A DNA stretch of 64,000 nt from an uncultured Flavobacteriaceae bacterium (GTDB taxonomy: Bacteria; Bacteroidota; Bacteroidia; Flavobacteriales; Flavobacteriaceae): the NCBI GenBank assembly GCA_938084555.1, contig CALKFR010000013.1:1-64000 (forward strand), written 5' to 3'. A program made the position numbers and the translations under genes. Positions 1-8,901 of the stretch are shown piece by piece. Under the pieces are notes generated by a model that saw only the letters and a program-made list of their open reading frames with translations, did no database searches and was not told where the DNA came from. The stretch's first letter is position 1. The number at the start of each line of letters is the position of its first letter.

Positions 1-541
1 TATAGATTTTTATAAAAAATCAGTTCATGAAGACCCCTTTTTAGATAAAGGTTGGATTTTACTGACTGAAGCTTATTATGATCAAAAAGACTATCAAAAG
101 GCACTATATTATATTTCCAAAGCTTTAAAAATTGATGATTACAACGTTTTTTATTGGAAAAAGTATTCTGACATTAATATTAAATTAAATTCTTTTGAGG
201 AAGGAGTTAAAGGACTTGAAAAATGCCTAGAGTTAAATGATTGTTCATTAGAAATTTATACTGCTTTATCTGATTTGCTAATGTTTATTGGTGATTTTAA
301 TGCTGCATTTGAGGTATTAACTATAGCCCAAGACTCACATATAAATGCAGCTGAAATTGAATACCGACTTTCTGGAATATCTTTAGTTTTTGATAATGAA
401 AAACAGGGATTAACTCATTTATTAAACGGTTTAAAGATAGATTTTAATATGCACAAAGTTATGAAGGAGCTTTTTCCATCTGTATTAGTTAATACAAAAT
501 TCATAGAATTACTTTCTAATTATAAGAAGGCAATGGAGTAG
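1..541 (+). CDS. TPR-repeat protein, C-terminal part (start outside window)
   Basis: The frame is open from base 2 to a TAG at 539-541, so this is the 3' end of a gene that begins upstream of the window. The visible ~179 residues contain tetratricopeptide-like helices: the stretch with GWILLTEAYYDQKDYQKAL followed by a similar helix pair with SFEEGVKGLEKCLELN and DFNAAFEVLTIAQ at the usual ~34-residue spacing. TPR arrays are protein-protein interaction scaffolds; the partner is unknown. An intrinsic terminator lies 42 bases after the stop, so it ends its own transcription unit before the PopT genes. Confidence 0.8.
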   Translation, partial: IDFYKKSVHEDPFLDKGWILLTEAYYDQKDYQKALYYISKALKIDDYNVFYWKKYSDINIKLNSFEEGVKGLEKCLELNDCSLEIYTALSDLLMFIGDFNAAFEVLTIAQDSHINAAEIEYRLSGISLVFDNEKQGLTHLLNGLKIDFNMHKVMKELFPSVLVNTKFIELLSNYKKAME

Positions 542-582
542 TGAGCTTAGATTTCAAATATTCCTTTTTAAATTTAAATGAT

Positions 583-613
583 AAAAAACTGAAAATATCT
601 TTCAGTTTTTTTT
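583..613 (+). terminator. Rho-independent terminator of the TPR gene
   Basis: A 12-bp stem (583-594 with 600-611) around a 5-base loop, with A-rich 5' arm and a run of T on the 3' side. It separates the TPR gene from the following popT pair. Confidence 0.8.
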
Positions 614-669
614 ATTTGTGGGTATATATTTACTTTTTCAAGTATATTCGTTAAGAAAATAAATTAATT

Positions 670-1593
670 ATGAAAAGATCCTTAAAAGATTATATAATCT
701 TGTCATTGAAAGGAATGGCAATGGGAGCTGCTGATGTTGTTCCGGGAGTTTCAGGAGGAACAATTGCTTTTATCTCCGGCATATATGAAGAATTATTAAA
801 CTCTATTAGTAGTTTTAACTTAAGCCTATTGTCTGTATTGAAAAAAGAGGGGTTCAATAAGGTTTGGAAGATGGTTAATGGTCCTTTTTTGTTAGCGCTT
901 CTTTTAGGAATTAGTATTAGTATTTTATCTTTTGCAAAGCTAATAGAGACCTTATTAGAAAAACATCCAATAGTCATTTGGTCTTTTTTCTTTGGCTTGG
1001 TATTAGCTAGCATAATTTATATAGGTAAGCAAATTACCAATTGGACTAAGCTTGGTGTTTTGTTTTTGATTCTTGGAGCTTTACTAGCTTTCTATATTAC
1101 TACATTAAACCCAATGATATTAGCAAATTCTTCACCTTGGTTTTTATTTTTTGCAGGTATGATAGCTATTTGTGCAATGATTTTACCTGGTATTTCAGGT
1201 TCTTTTATTTTGGTGCTTTTAGGAGCATATAAGCCTGTTTTAAATGCAATTAATACAAAAGATTTTTTCAATATAATTGTTTTTATGGCTGGAGCAGTTA
1301 TAGGATTATTAACTTTTTCTAGAGTTTTAAAATGGTTGTTTTCAACCTACAAAAATTATACTTTGGCAGTATTAATTGGTTTTATAACAGGTTCTTTAAA
1401 TAAAATTTGGCCATGGAAAGAAACCATTTCTTGGAGAACCAACTCTAAAGGAGTTGAGGTTGCATTTAATACATCAAGTATATCCCCTTTCTCATATGAA
1501 GGAGATTCCCAATTAATAATGGCTAGCTTGCTTGCAATAATTGGATTTTGCCTTATCTTATTATTAGAGAAATTAGCAATAAAAAAAGAGTAA
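670..1593 (+). CDS. DUF368 membrane protein, PopT-type undecaprenyl-phosphate translocase (copy 1)
   Basis: A 307-residue polytopic membrane protein of the DUF368 family. Members (PopT) were shown to flip undecaprenyl phosphate back across the cytoplasmic membrane for reuse in envelope polymer synthesis; that role is transferred here from the family. The two family signatures are visible: PGVSGGT at residues 25-31 and LPGISGS at 172-178, giving the internal repeat typical of the fold, with eight or so hydrophobic segments. It overlaps the next gene by one TAATG junction, and the next gene is a paralogue, so both are probably made from one transcript. A near-consensus TATATTTA lies at 625-632. 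Confidence 0.85.
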   Translation: MKRSLKDYIILSLKGMAMGAADVVPGVSGGTIAFISGIYEELLNSISSFNLSLLSVLKKEGFNKVWKMVNGPFLLALLLGISISILSFAKLIETLLEKHPIVIWSFFFGLVLASIIYIGKQITNWTKLGVLFLILGALLAFYITTLNPMILANSSPWFLFFAGMIAICAMILPGISGSFILVLLGAYKPVLNAINTKDFFNIIVFMAGAVIGLLTFSRVLKWLFSTYKNYTLAVLIGFITGSLNKIWPWKETISWRTNSKGVEVAFNTSSISPFSYEGDSQLIMASLLAIIGFCLILLLEKLAIKKE

Positions 1594-2600
1594 TGCAGCA
1601 AGAAAGAAACTTCACAGAAAAATTAATTCTTTTTTTTAAAGGAATAATTATGGGAGCTGCAAATAAAGTCCCCGGGGTTTCAGGAGGAACGGTGTCTTTT
1701 GTGTTAGGCTTTTATGAGGAGTTAATTTATTCATTTCAAAAAGTAAATTTTAAAGCTTTTAAATTGATTTTTAATGGTAGATTTAGTAGCTTTTTTAAAT
1801 ACACAAATTCTCAGTTCATAGGTATCATTATTTCTGGAAGTGTGTTTAGTTACTTTACTGTTTCTCTTCTTTTAGATTTTTTATTAAAAAACTATGAACT
1901 ATACGTTTGGAGCTGGTTTTTTGGAATGATTATTGGCTCTATATATTATATAGCTAAAGATTTTGGTGTATGGAATTTGAGAAAGATTGTGTTTGTAACA
2001 ATTGGAATTGTTATTGGTTTAGGTATTAGTTTTCTTACACCTGCAAAAGAAAATGACAACCTTTGGTTTGTTTTTATTTGTGGAATTATTGGTGTTTCAG
2101 GAATGACTTTACCTGGGTTATCAGGCTCATTTATACTAATTTTATTAGGAAATTATGTATTATTATTAGTAGATTCCGTGAATGTTTTGTCTGGGGTTAT
2201 CAAAGATATAGTGTCATTTAATTTTGATTTTTTAAAAGACCCAATTAAAATATATTATTTAAAAATTATTGGAGTTTTTACTGGAGGTTCTGCTTTTGGA
2301 TTAGTTACCTTATCTCATGTTTTGGGTTATGTTTTAAAACGATGGCATCAAATTGTTAGTGCCATAATTATTGGTTTTATAACAGGGTCTTTAGGAATTG
2401 TTTGGCCATGGAAGGAAAAAATTTTTAAAATAGAAAATAAACAACTAGTGATAGATCAGAAGGGGAATCAAGTAATTGAAAATTATCATCGTTATCTTCC
2501 AGACATTAATGATTCAACAACTTGGTATGCTGTTTTTTATATTTTAATGGGGGTAAGCTTAATATTAGCAATAGATTATTATGGAAGGAAAATCAAATAA
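1593..2600 (+). CDS. DUF368 membrane protein, PopT-type undecaprenyl-phosphate translocase (copy 2)
   Basis: A second DUF368 protein (about 335 residues) directly following copy 1. I chose the ATG at 1593, which overlaps the previous stop as TAATG, over a TTG at 1548 because homology to copy 1 begins right after it. Motifs VPGVSGGT near the N-terminus and LPGLSGS in the middle match copy 1 position for position, and a shared block GFITGSLxxxWPWKE is present in both near the C-terminus. Copy 2 has a longer final loop. The likely substrate is undecaprenyl phosphate, as for the family; whether the two act as a heterodimer or on different lipids cannot be told from sequence. Confidence 0.85.
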   Translation: MQQERNFTEKLILFFKGIIMGAANKVPGVSGGTVSFVLGFYEELIYSFQKVNFKAFKLIFNGRFSSFFKYTNSQFIGIIISGSVFSYFTVSLLLDFLLKNYELYVWSWFFGMIIGSIYYIAKDFGVWNLRKIVFVTIGIVIGLGISFLTPAKENDNLWFVFICGIIGVSGMTLPGLSGSFILILLGNYVLLLVDSVNVLSGVIKDIVSFNFDFLKDPIKIYYLKIIGVFTGGSAFGLVTLSHVLGYVLKRWHQIVSAIIIGFITGSLGIVWPWKEKIFKIENKQLVIDQKGNQVIENYHRYLPDINDSTTWYAVFYILMGVSLILAIDYYGRKIK

Positions 2601-3339
2601 CATATTTTTTGGTCTACTAGGGAAGAATATCTCTTATTCTTTTTCTAAAAACTATTTTTCAAAAAAATTTATAAATCTTAAGTTGAACCATCATAAATAT
2701 GTAAATTTTGATATTGAAGATATACAAAATTTTCCCGAAATAGTTAGTAAGTATAAGACTTCTCTTAAAGGGTGTAATGTTACAATTCCTTTTAAGGAAT
2801 CTGTTTTTACCTACTTGGATGAGGTTGATGCTATAGCTAGTGAAATAGGAGCTGTAAATACAATTAAGGTCACAAATAAGGGAAGGTTAGTAGGGTATAA
2901 CACTGATGTTTTTGGTTTTGAAAACTCTTTATCTCCACTTTTAAAAACCCATCATACTAAAGCTTTAATTTTAGGAACTGGAGGGGCCTCCAAAGCTGTT
3001 TCATATGTCTTTGAAAAATTAAATATTGAATATTATAAAGTTTCTAGGAACCCTAATGATTCAAAACAAATATCGTATAGAGATATCACATTTGATTTAT
3101 TAAATAAATACACAATTATAGTTAATTGTTCACCATTAGGAACGTTTCCAAATATTAATGAAAAACCAAATATCCCCTACCAATTTTTGACCCATAATCA
3201 TTTATTGTACGATTTAATATATAATCCTGTTGAAACAGCATTTTTAATTGAAGGTAAAAAACGTGGAACTCAAGTGAAAAACGGGCTTGAAATGTTAGAG
3301 TTACAAGCAGAAGAATCTTGGAAAATATGGAATAAATAG
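2581..3339 (+). CDS. aroE: Shikimate dehydrogenase
   Basis: A 252-residue NADP-dependent shikimate dehydrogenase (3-dehydroshikimate to shikimate, aromatic amino-acid pathway, cytoplasm). Shikimate-binding SxS motif at about residues 20-22 (SYSFS), catalytic lysine Lys72 in NVTIPFKE, the catalytic aspartate in NTD at 107-109, and a nucleotide-binding GTGGAS at 132-137 are all visible. Length is slightly short for the family (usually 245-290), as is common in flavobacteria. It overlaps the end of the second popT gene by 20 bases, so translation is probably coupled. No other shikimate-pathway gene is in the window. Confidence 0.93.
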   Translation: MEGKSNNIFFGLLGKNISYSFSKNYFSKKFINLKLNHHKYVNFDIEDIQNFPEIVSKYKTSLKGCNVTIPFKESVFTYLDEVDAIASEIGAVNTIKVTNKGRLVGYNTDVFGFENSLSPLLKTHHTKALILGTGGASKAVSYVFEKLNIEYYKVSRNPNDSKQISYRDITFDLLNKYTIIVNCSPLGTFPNINEKPNIPYQFLTHNHLLYDLIYNPVETAFLIEGKKRGTQVKNGLEMLELQAEESWKIWNK

Positions 3340-3361
3340 TTTTGAATCATTTTACGATTCT

Positions 3362-3392
3362 TTTGTTGTTTAATGAGACATTGTTATCTTTA
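3362..3392 (+). promoter_or_regulatory. Bacteroidota-type promoter of the DUF349 gene
   Basis: TTTG at 3362-3365, a 19-base spacer, then TATCTTTA at 3385-3392, one base from the TAnnTTTG consensus. It lies in the 88-base gap after aroE and 36 bases before the ATG at 3428. Confidence 0.6.
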
Positions 3393-3427
3393 TACTTAAT
3401 ATTATAGGAACCTTAAACATTGTAGAT

Positions 3428-5446
3428 ATGTTAGAATCTAATGAAGATAAAATTAATGATAAAAAAATAACCAAAACAGATGACGACGCAGCTGAAATAA
3501 TAAATGTAAAAGTTGATGTTTCTGATCAAATCTCCGAAGAAAATAATACAGAATTAGAAATTGATAATGAAGTTTCAAAAGCTATCAGTACTGATAAAGT
3601 AACTGATAATCTAAAAGAGCCTGATACTCAAGAAAAATCCAATATCGAAAAAACTGAAGTAAATCAAGACGATGATGTTGTATTGAAAGAGAATGAAGAT
3701 AAGGATGAAATAAACGCTCAACAAGTTAAGCCTAATAAAGATATTGAAATCATAGCATACGATAGTTTAACTATTGAAGAACTAACAGAAGCTCTAGAAA
3801 AGCTAATAAATACTCAAAAAATACAACATATTAAATCTTCTGTGGAAGCAATTAAAAGTACTTTTAATACGAAGTTTGGATTACTTTTGGCAGAAAAAAA
3901 ATCAGTTTTTCTAGCGGAGGGAGGGAATTCAATTGACTTCCAATATTCTAGCCCAGTAAAGTCTAAATACAACAAGTTACTTTCAGAGTATAAAAAACAA
4001 AAAGATGTTTACTATTCCAACCTAGAAAAACAACTAAAAGATAATTTAGAAAAAAGATCACAGGTAATTGAAGATCTAAAAACTTTGATAGAAACTGCAG
4101 ATACAAAAACCATGTATAAGCACTTCAGAGATTTGCAAAATACATGGAGATCTATTGGTCCTGTTCCTAAAACAAAATACAATGATACCTGGAAAATTTA
4201 CCACCATCATGTAGAGCGCTTTTATGATTTATTACATTTGAGTAATGACTTTAGAGAATTAGATTTTAAGAATAATCTAGAAGAAAAATTGAAAATAATA
4301 GAGAAAGCAGAATTCTTAACTAAAATGCAAGATGTTAATGCTGCATTTAAAGAATTACAGGATTTACATAAAACTTGGAAAGAAGATATTGGTCCTGTAG
4401 CTCGAGAAATGAGAGATGATGTTTGGAATAAGTTTAGTGCAGTTACTAAAATCATACACGATAAAAGACACGAACATTTTAAAAGTATGAAATCTAAATA
4501 TGCTGAAATTATTGATGCAAAAATGTTAGTTATTGATGAAATTCTTTCCTACGACTCCTCCAAAAATAAGACACATAATGATTGGCAGAAAAGCATTAAA
4601 GATATAGATGCACTAAGAAAAAAATATTTTGATGCTGGTAAATTACCCTATTCAAAAAGCGAATCCATTTGGAAAAAGTTTAAAGATGCTACCAAGCAAT
4701 TTAATCAAGAAAAAAATAAGTTTTACAAACAGGAGAAAAAGTCACAACAACAAAATTTACAAGAAAAACTCGATCTGATAAAGTTAGCAGAATCTCTCAA
4801 GGATAGTGAGGAATGGGAGACTACAACTAATACTTTCAAGAAAATTCAATCTGATTGGAAAAAAATAGGACATGTTCCTAGGAAATTTTCAGACGATATT
4901 TGGAATAAATTTAAAACATCTTGTAATCATTATTTTGACCGTTATCACAATCAAAAAAATGCTTTAAGTAATGACCAAAAAGAAGTAATAGTTAAGAAAA
5001 CTGCCTTTTTGGAGAATTTAAAAGTTAATGATTATACAACAAAAGATACTGTAACAGATCTTATGAACAGTTGGAGTCAGTTTGGAGCTACACCAAGAGG
5101 GTCTAAAGCTGTTGATGTTAAATTTAATAAGATTGTAGATAGTATTTTGTCTAAACTTTCTCTAGATAAAAGTGAAATTGTTTTATTAAAATTTAAAAAT
5201 ATCATTAACGGATATCTAGCAAATAATGATATTAGAAAATTAGATTCTGAACTCATATTTATCAGAAAAAAAATTGACGAATCTGTTCGTGAAATTCAGC
5301 AATTAGAAAATAATTTGAGTTTCTTCTCAAATGCATCTGATGACAATCCTATGGTAAAAAGTGTTCATAAAAACATTGATACTTTTAAGAAAGGATTAAA
5401 AATTTGGAAAGCTAAATTAGCGTATTTAAGATCAGTAGATTATTAA
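3428..5446 (+). CDS. DUF349 helical repeat protein
   Basis: A 672-residue, strongly charged, all-helical protein. The first ~110 residues are acidic and low in complexity (many Asp, Glu, Asn), probably disordered. From about residue 120 onwards the sequence repeats a ~75-residue unit with a W-x2-I/D-G-P/H-V-P signature (for example TWRSIGPVPKTKYNDTW and DWKKIGHVPRKFSDDIW), which is the DUF349 repeat. There is no signal peptide. DUF349 proteins are widespread in Bacteroidota and of unestablished function. It has its own promoter and a terminator at 5457-5488. Confidence 0.85.
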   Translation: MLESNEDKINDKKITKTDDDAAEIINVKVDVSDQISEENNTELEIDNEVSKAISTDKVTDNLKEPDTQEKSNIEKTEVNQDDDVVLKENEDKDEINAQQVKPNKDIEIIAYDSLTIEELTEALEKLINTQKIQHIKSSVEAIKSTFNTKFGLLLAEKKSVFLAEGGNSIDFQYSSPVKSKYNKLLSEYKKQKDVYYSNLEKQLKDNLEKRSQVIEDLKTLIETADTKTMYKHFRDLQNTWRSIGPVPKTKYNDTWKIYHHHVERFYDLLHLSNDFRELDFKNNLEEKLKIIEKAEFLTKMQDVNAAFKELQDLHKTWKEDIGPVAREMRDDVWNKFSAVTKIIHDKRHEHFKSMKSKYAEIIDAKMLVIDEILSYDSSKNKTHNDWQKSIKDIDALRKKYFDAGKLPYSKSESIWKKFKDATKQFNQEKNKFYKQEKKSQQQNLQEKLDLIKLAESLKDSEEWETTTNTFKKIQSDWKKIGHVPRKFSDDIWNKFKTSCNHYFDRYHNQKNALSNDQKEVIVKKTAFLENLKVNDYTTKDTVTDLMNSWSQFGATPRGSKAVDVKFNKIVDSILSKLSLDKSEIVLLKFKNIINGYLANNDIRKLDSELIFIRKKIDESVREIQQLENNLSFFSNASDDNPMVKSVHKNIDTFKKGLKIWKAKLAYLRSVDY

Positions 5447-5456
5447 TTTAAATCAA

Positions 5457-5488
5457 AAAAAAACTCAGACTTTAGTCTGAGTTTTTTT
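5457..5488. terminator. Bidirectional terminator between convergent genes
   Basis: Perfect 10-bp stem 5461-5470 / 5475-5484 with a 4-base loop, flanked by A-run on the left and T-run on the right, so it works in both directions. It sits between the DUF349 gene and the converging gene at 5502. Confidence 0.85.
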
Positions 5489-5501
5489 AGATTAATAATT
5501 T

Positions 5502-6275
5502 TTAAGCAAAAAGACTATCAATTTTTTCTTTTTCTTCAGCAGCTAAATCTGCATCAATAAGTATACGCCCACTGTGTTCATCAATTGTAATTTTTTTTCT
5601 GTTTGCAATCTCTAACTGAATTTGTGGAGGTATTGTAAAGAATGATCCACCGGAGGCACCACGTTCAATAGATACAACAGCTAATCCGTTTTTTACTTTA
5701 TTTCTGATTCTTGTGTAGGCTGTTAATAAATGATTATCAATAGAAGCTGAAAATTCTTTTGATTTATCTAGCAACAGCTTTTCTTCTTTTTCAGTTTCTT
5801 TCAATATTGAATTTAATTCACCTTTTTTGTGATCTAAGTGAACTTGTTGTTTATCTAATTTTTCTTTAGTTACAGCTATAATTTCATTTTTTTGTTCAAT
5901 TTTAGCTTGAAATTCCTTAATGCGTTTTTCAGATAATTGAATCTCTAATTCTTGATATTCAGTTTCCTTTGCTAAAGAGTCAAATTCTCTATTATTTCTA
6001 ACATTCTTTTGTTGCTCTTCATATTTTTTCATTAAAATAATAGATTCCTCAATGGCTAGTTTCTTATTATTAATGTCTGTTTCTAAGTTTGAAACGTCTT
6101 CAGTTAAGTTAGAAATTCTAGTATTTAAACCTGTTACTTCATCTTGTAAGTCTTCAACCTCCAAAGGTAATTCACCTCTTACATTTCTTATTTCATCTAT
6201 TCTAGAATCAATTAATTGTAAGTCATAGAGTGCTCTTAACTTTTCTTCTACAGTAACTTCTTTCTTCTTTGCCAT
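5502..6275 (-). CDS. Coiled-coil protein of the C4 zinc-ribbon (DUF164/zf-RING_7) family, cysteines lost
   Basis: A 257-residue protein: residues 10-185 are heptad-rich coiled coil, followed by the family's C-terminal module. The module is recognisable by IPPQIQLEI, NRKK and HSGRIL, but the four zinc ligands are absent: the first CxxC is S208-G-G-S211 and the second is D232-E-H-S235. The fold may therefore survive without zinc. The family is often annotated as a nucleic-acid-binding protein on weak grounds; its role is unknown. It lies 2 bases downstream of a Nif3-like gene on the same strand, a pairing I know from other Bacteroidota, so the two are probably co-transcribed. Confidence 0.85.
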   Translation of the reverse strand: MAKKKEVTVEEKLRALYDLQLIDSRIDEIRNVRGELPLEVEDLQDEVTGLNTRISNLTEDVSNLETDINNKKLAIEESIILMKKYEEQQKNVRNNREFDSLAKETEYQELEIQLSEKRIKEFQAKIEQKNEIIAVTKEKLDKQQVHLDHKKGELNSILKETEKEEKLLLDKSKEFSASIDNHLLTAYTRIRNKVKNGLAVVSIERGASGGSFFTIPPQIQLEIANRKKITIDEHSGRILIDADLAAEEKEKIDSLFA

Positions 6276-6277
6276 GT

Positions 6278-7063
6278 TTATAAATAATAAATTGGATTTG
6301 TACTTTTTTCTGATAAAATGATTGCAAAACTAGTGAATTTTTTTGTAAGATACTCAACCAAAAGGTTTTTTGTAAACTGTTCACTTTCATAATGCCCTAC
6401 ATCGATTAATAAGATTTTACCTTCAGCTTTAAAAAAATCATGATACTTAAAATCTGCACTAATATAAACATCTGCTTTTTTTTGTATTGCATTAGAAATA
6501 GCAAAACTTCCAGATCCTCCAAGAACTGCAACTTTTTTCAAAGATTTTCCAATTTTACTAGAAAAACGAATTCCGTTTGTCTTGAAAGTTTTTTTTGTAA
6601 ACTCTAAAAAATTATCCTCTTCCATAGGTTCTGGTAAATCTCCTATCATTCCCATTCCAATATTTTCATCCTCTTTTGGAACTAATATGTTGTAGTTTTT
6701 TAATCCTAATACTTCACACATTTTGGCACTTACACCAACATTACTATTATCTAAAGCAGTATGGGTAGCATAAATAGCAATGTTGTTTTGTATGGCTTTT
6801 AATACAACCTTTTCAACATAGGAGTTTCCATTTATTTTTTTCAAACCACTAAAAATTATAGGATGAAAGCTTACAATTAAATTGCATTTTTTATTAATAG
6901 CTTCATCAACGGTCTCTTCTAAGGTATCTAGAGTAACTAAAACTCCCTTAACAACAGTAGTTTCATTTCCAATCAATAAACCTACATTGTCAAAATCTTC
7001 CGCTTGGTGTAATGGAGCTATTTTTTCTATATAGTCAGTCACGTTTTTTATGGTCATATTCAT
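6278..7063 (-). CDS. Nif3-like dinuclear metal centre protein, short form
   Basis: A 261-residue Nif3/YbgI-family protein, usually a hexameric toroid with a di-metal site; sometimes called GTP cyclohydrolase I type 2, a function I would not assign here. Ligands corresponding to the family are His67, Asp105, His224 and Glu228; the first His of the HHP motif is replaced by Phe66 (SFHP). Most Bacteroidota members of about 365 residues carry a PII/CutA-like domain inserted in the middle. Here VPK (128-130) leads almost directly into GMGMIG, so the insert is missing. The start could also be Met3. It precedes the coiled-coil gene by 2 bases. Confidence 0.88.
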   Translation of the reverse strand: MNMTIKNVTDYIEKIAPLHQAEDFDNVGLLIGNETTVVKGVLVTLDTLEETVDEAINKKCNLIVSFHPIIFSGLKKINGNSYVEKVVLKAIQNNIAIYATHTALDNSNVGVSAKMCEVLGLKNYNILVPKEDENIGMGMIGDLPEPMEEDNFLEFTKKTFKTNGIRFSSKIGKSLKKVAVLGGSGSFAISNAIQKKADVYISADFKYHDFFKAEGKILLIDVGHYESEQFTKNLLVEYLTKKFTSFAIILSEKSTNPIYYL

Positions 7064-7238
7064 CTTATTAATTAAGGATATTTCGTTGAAATTTTTATTT
7101 TTAAAAATAAAATACTATTGTAAACTTATGAAAGTTAAATTAACATTCTCAAAGTTACTATTTTAATTGAAAAATGTTTGAAATACTTTTCTTACTTTTT
7201 CTGATAAGCTGAATAAAAACTGAAGAAAAATTTTATTG

Positions 7239-7246
7239 TATTTTCG
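7239..7246 (+). promoter_or_regulatory. Possible -7 box for lpxK
   Basis: TATTTTCG, one base from TAnnTTTG, 45 bases before the lpxK start in the 227-base divergent gap. No clear TTTG at the expected distance upstream, so support is moderate. Confidence 0.4.
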
Positions 7247-7290
7247 TGCTAATATCACATTTTCAAAATTTATCATTTAAAAAATAAGTT

Positions 7291-8307
7291 GTGGGTATAC
7301 TTCGTTTTTTATTATTTCCATTATCACTCTTATATAATTTAGTTACGCATGTTCGTAATTATTTTTATGACCTTGGATTCTTTAAATCAGTAAATTTTGA
7401 TATTCCAATCATTGCAGTTGGAAACTTAAGTGTTGGAGGAACAGGAAAAACACCTCAGATAGAATATTTGATTAGACTTTTGCAAAACAATTATAAAACA
7501 GCAGTACTAAGTAGAGGTTATAAAAGAAATACTAAGGGTTTTATTTTGTTAAATAATACTCATACTTCAGATGATGTTGGTGATGAACCGTTACAGTTTT
7601 TTAAAAAGTTTCCAAAAATACATGTAGCAGTTGATGAAAATCGTGTGAATGGTATTCAAGAGTTGAAGCAAAAAAAATCTATTGATCTTGTTTTGTTGGA
7701 TGATGCATTTCAACATAGGAAAGTTAAGGCAGATTGTTATATTTTATTGACCAAATATGAAGATTTATATACAGATGATTTTGTACTCCCTACCGGTAAT
7801 CTTCGTGAAAATAAAAAAGGAGCAAAAAGAGCCCATATTATTGTAGTGACCAAGTGCCCAACTAATCTATCAAAAGAAAAAAAACAGGAAGTAAAAAGAA
7901 AATTAAATGCAAGTTCAGAACAATATGTATTTTTTTCTAACATTAGCTACCATAAAAAAACATTGGGAAAACTTAATATTCCTACTGAGGCATTAAGTGA
8001 TTATGAAATACTATTACTTACAGGTATTGCTAATCCAACACCGTTAGTTTCATTCTTAAAAGAAAAGGGAAGTAAAACTCATCACCTAAAATATTCTGAT
8101 CATCATCACTTTACTAAAAAAGAAATTGATACCATAACCGCAAAGTATGATTCGATAAGCACCGAGAAGAAAATACTTTTAACTACTGAAAAAGATTATA
8201 TGAGATTGTCTGCCAAGATTTCTCCTCTGAGTTATCTAGAGATGTCTACCAAGTTTGAAGATGGCGATAATCAGTTTAATACTGTAGTAAAATCCTTTTT
8301 TAAATAA
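7291..8307 (+). CDS. lpxK: Tetraacyldisaccharide 4'-kinase
   Basis: A 338-residue LpxK, which phosphorylates the 4' position of the lipid A precursor disaccharide-1-phosphate at the inner membrane. An N-terminal hydrophobic helix (residues 3-20) anchors it, followed by the P-loop SVGGTGKT at 47-54 and the LSRGY and DDAFQHR motifs that are characteristic of the family. The start codon is GTG at 7291; there is no ATG nearby that keeps the N-terminal helix. It stands alone between a divergent Nif3 gene and a convergent phosphatase gene. Confidence 0.93.
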   Translation: MGILRFLLFPLSLLYNLVTHVRNYFYDLGFFKSVNFDIPIIAVGNLSVGGTGKTPQIEYLIRLLQNNYKTAVLSRGYKRNTKGFILLNNTHTSDDVGDEPLQFFKKFPKIHVAVDENRVNGIQELKQKKSIDLVLLDDAFQHRKVKADCYILLTKYEDLYTDDFVLPTGNLRENKKGAKRAHIIVVTKCPTNLSKEKKQEVKRKLNASSEQYVFFSNISYHKKTLGKLNIPTEALSDYEILLLTGIANPTPLVSFLKEKGSKTHHLKYSDHHHFTKKEIDTITAKYDSISTEKKILLTTEKDYMRLSAKISPLSYLEMSTKFEDGDNQFNTVVKSFFK

Positions 8308-8380
8308 TAATTATTTATTTGTAAAAGGATCCTTGAGTGAATTTTAAGATCTAGAAAAGTAAGGCCTATTCACCTTTTTG

Positions 8381-8869
8381 CTACTTGTGGTTTTTAGGGA
8401 ATTCAACTAATATTGTAGCTCCTTTTTTTATGTCTTTCCAGTTCTTTTCATTAAATTGAATACCAATTACACCACTTGTACTAACATGATTGATTGGTTT
8501 ACTTCCAAATTTATTAACAAAAGTATTAATGCCATGGTCATGACTAAAAATTATAGCTGAATCAAAACTGTTATCGAGAGCCTTTACAGTTTTCACCAGG
8601 TATCCATCACTGAAGCTGTACAATTCTTTTTTAATTTTAAGGTTAGAAAGTGGATAATTGAAATTCTGACAAAATATAACGCTAGTGTGGAGTGCTCTGT
8701 TAGCTACACTAGAAATAAATACATCAGGTTTGTTAATTTCTTTAGACAGAAACTTAGACATCAAATGGGCATCTTTGATTCCCCTTTTCTTGAGAGGTCT
8801 ATCTATATCATCTACACCTTGATATTCCCAAGAGGATTTTGCATGTCTAACTATGTATAATGTTTTCAC
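8381..8869 (-). CDS. SixA-type histidine phosphatase
   Basis: A 162-residue small phosphoglycerate-mutase-superfamily protein. The catalytic RHG-type motif is RHAKSSW at residues 8-14, and a second conserved histidine occurs in FSHDHGI. The size and RHAKSSW form match the SixA subfamily, whose E. coli member removes phosphate from a phosphohistidine in HPt/PTS proteins; the substrate here is not known. It is 32 bases downstream of pdxH on the same strand and could share its transcript. Confidence 0.85.
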   Translation of the reverse strand: MKTLYIVRHAKSSWEYQGVDDIDRPLKKRGIKDAHLMSKFLSKEINKPDVFISSVANRALHTSVIFCQNFNYPLSNLKIKKELYSFSDGYLVKTVKALDNSFDSAIIFSHDHGINTFVNKFGSKPINHVSTSGVIGIQFNEKNWKDIKKGATILVEFPKNHK

Positions 8870-8901
8870 ACAGTGATTGTTTAGTTAAGTAAATATAAAA
8901 A

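Noticed and set aside
625-632. TATATTTA as promoter of the popT pair
   Set aside because: Close to the consensus, but no TTTG at the right distance and the region is AT-rich; kept out of the features.
1548-1592. TTG extension of the second popT gene
   Set aside because: Homology between the two copies starts after the ATG at 1593 and TAATG coupling explains its translation.
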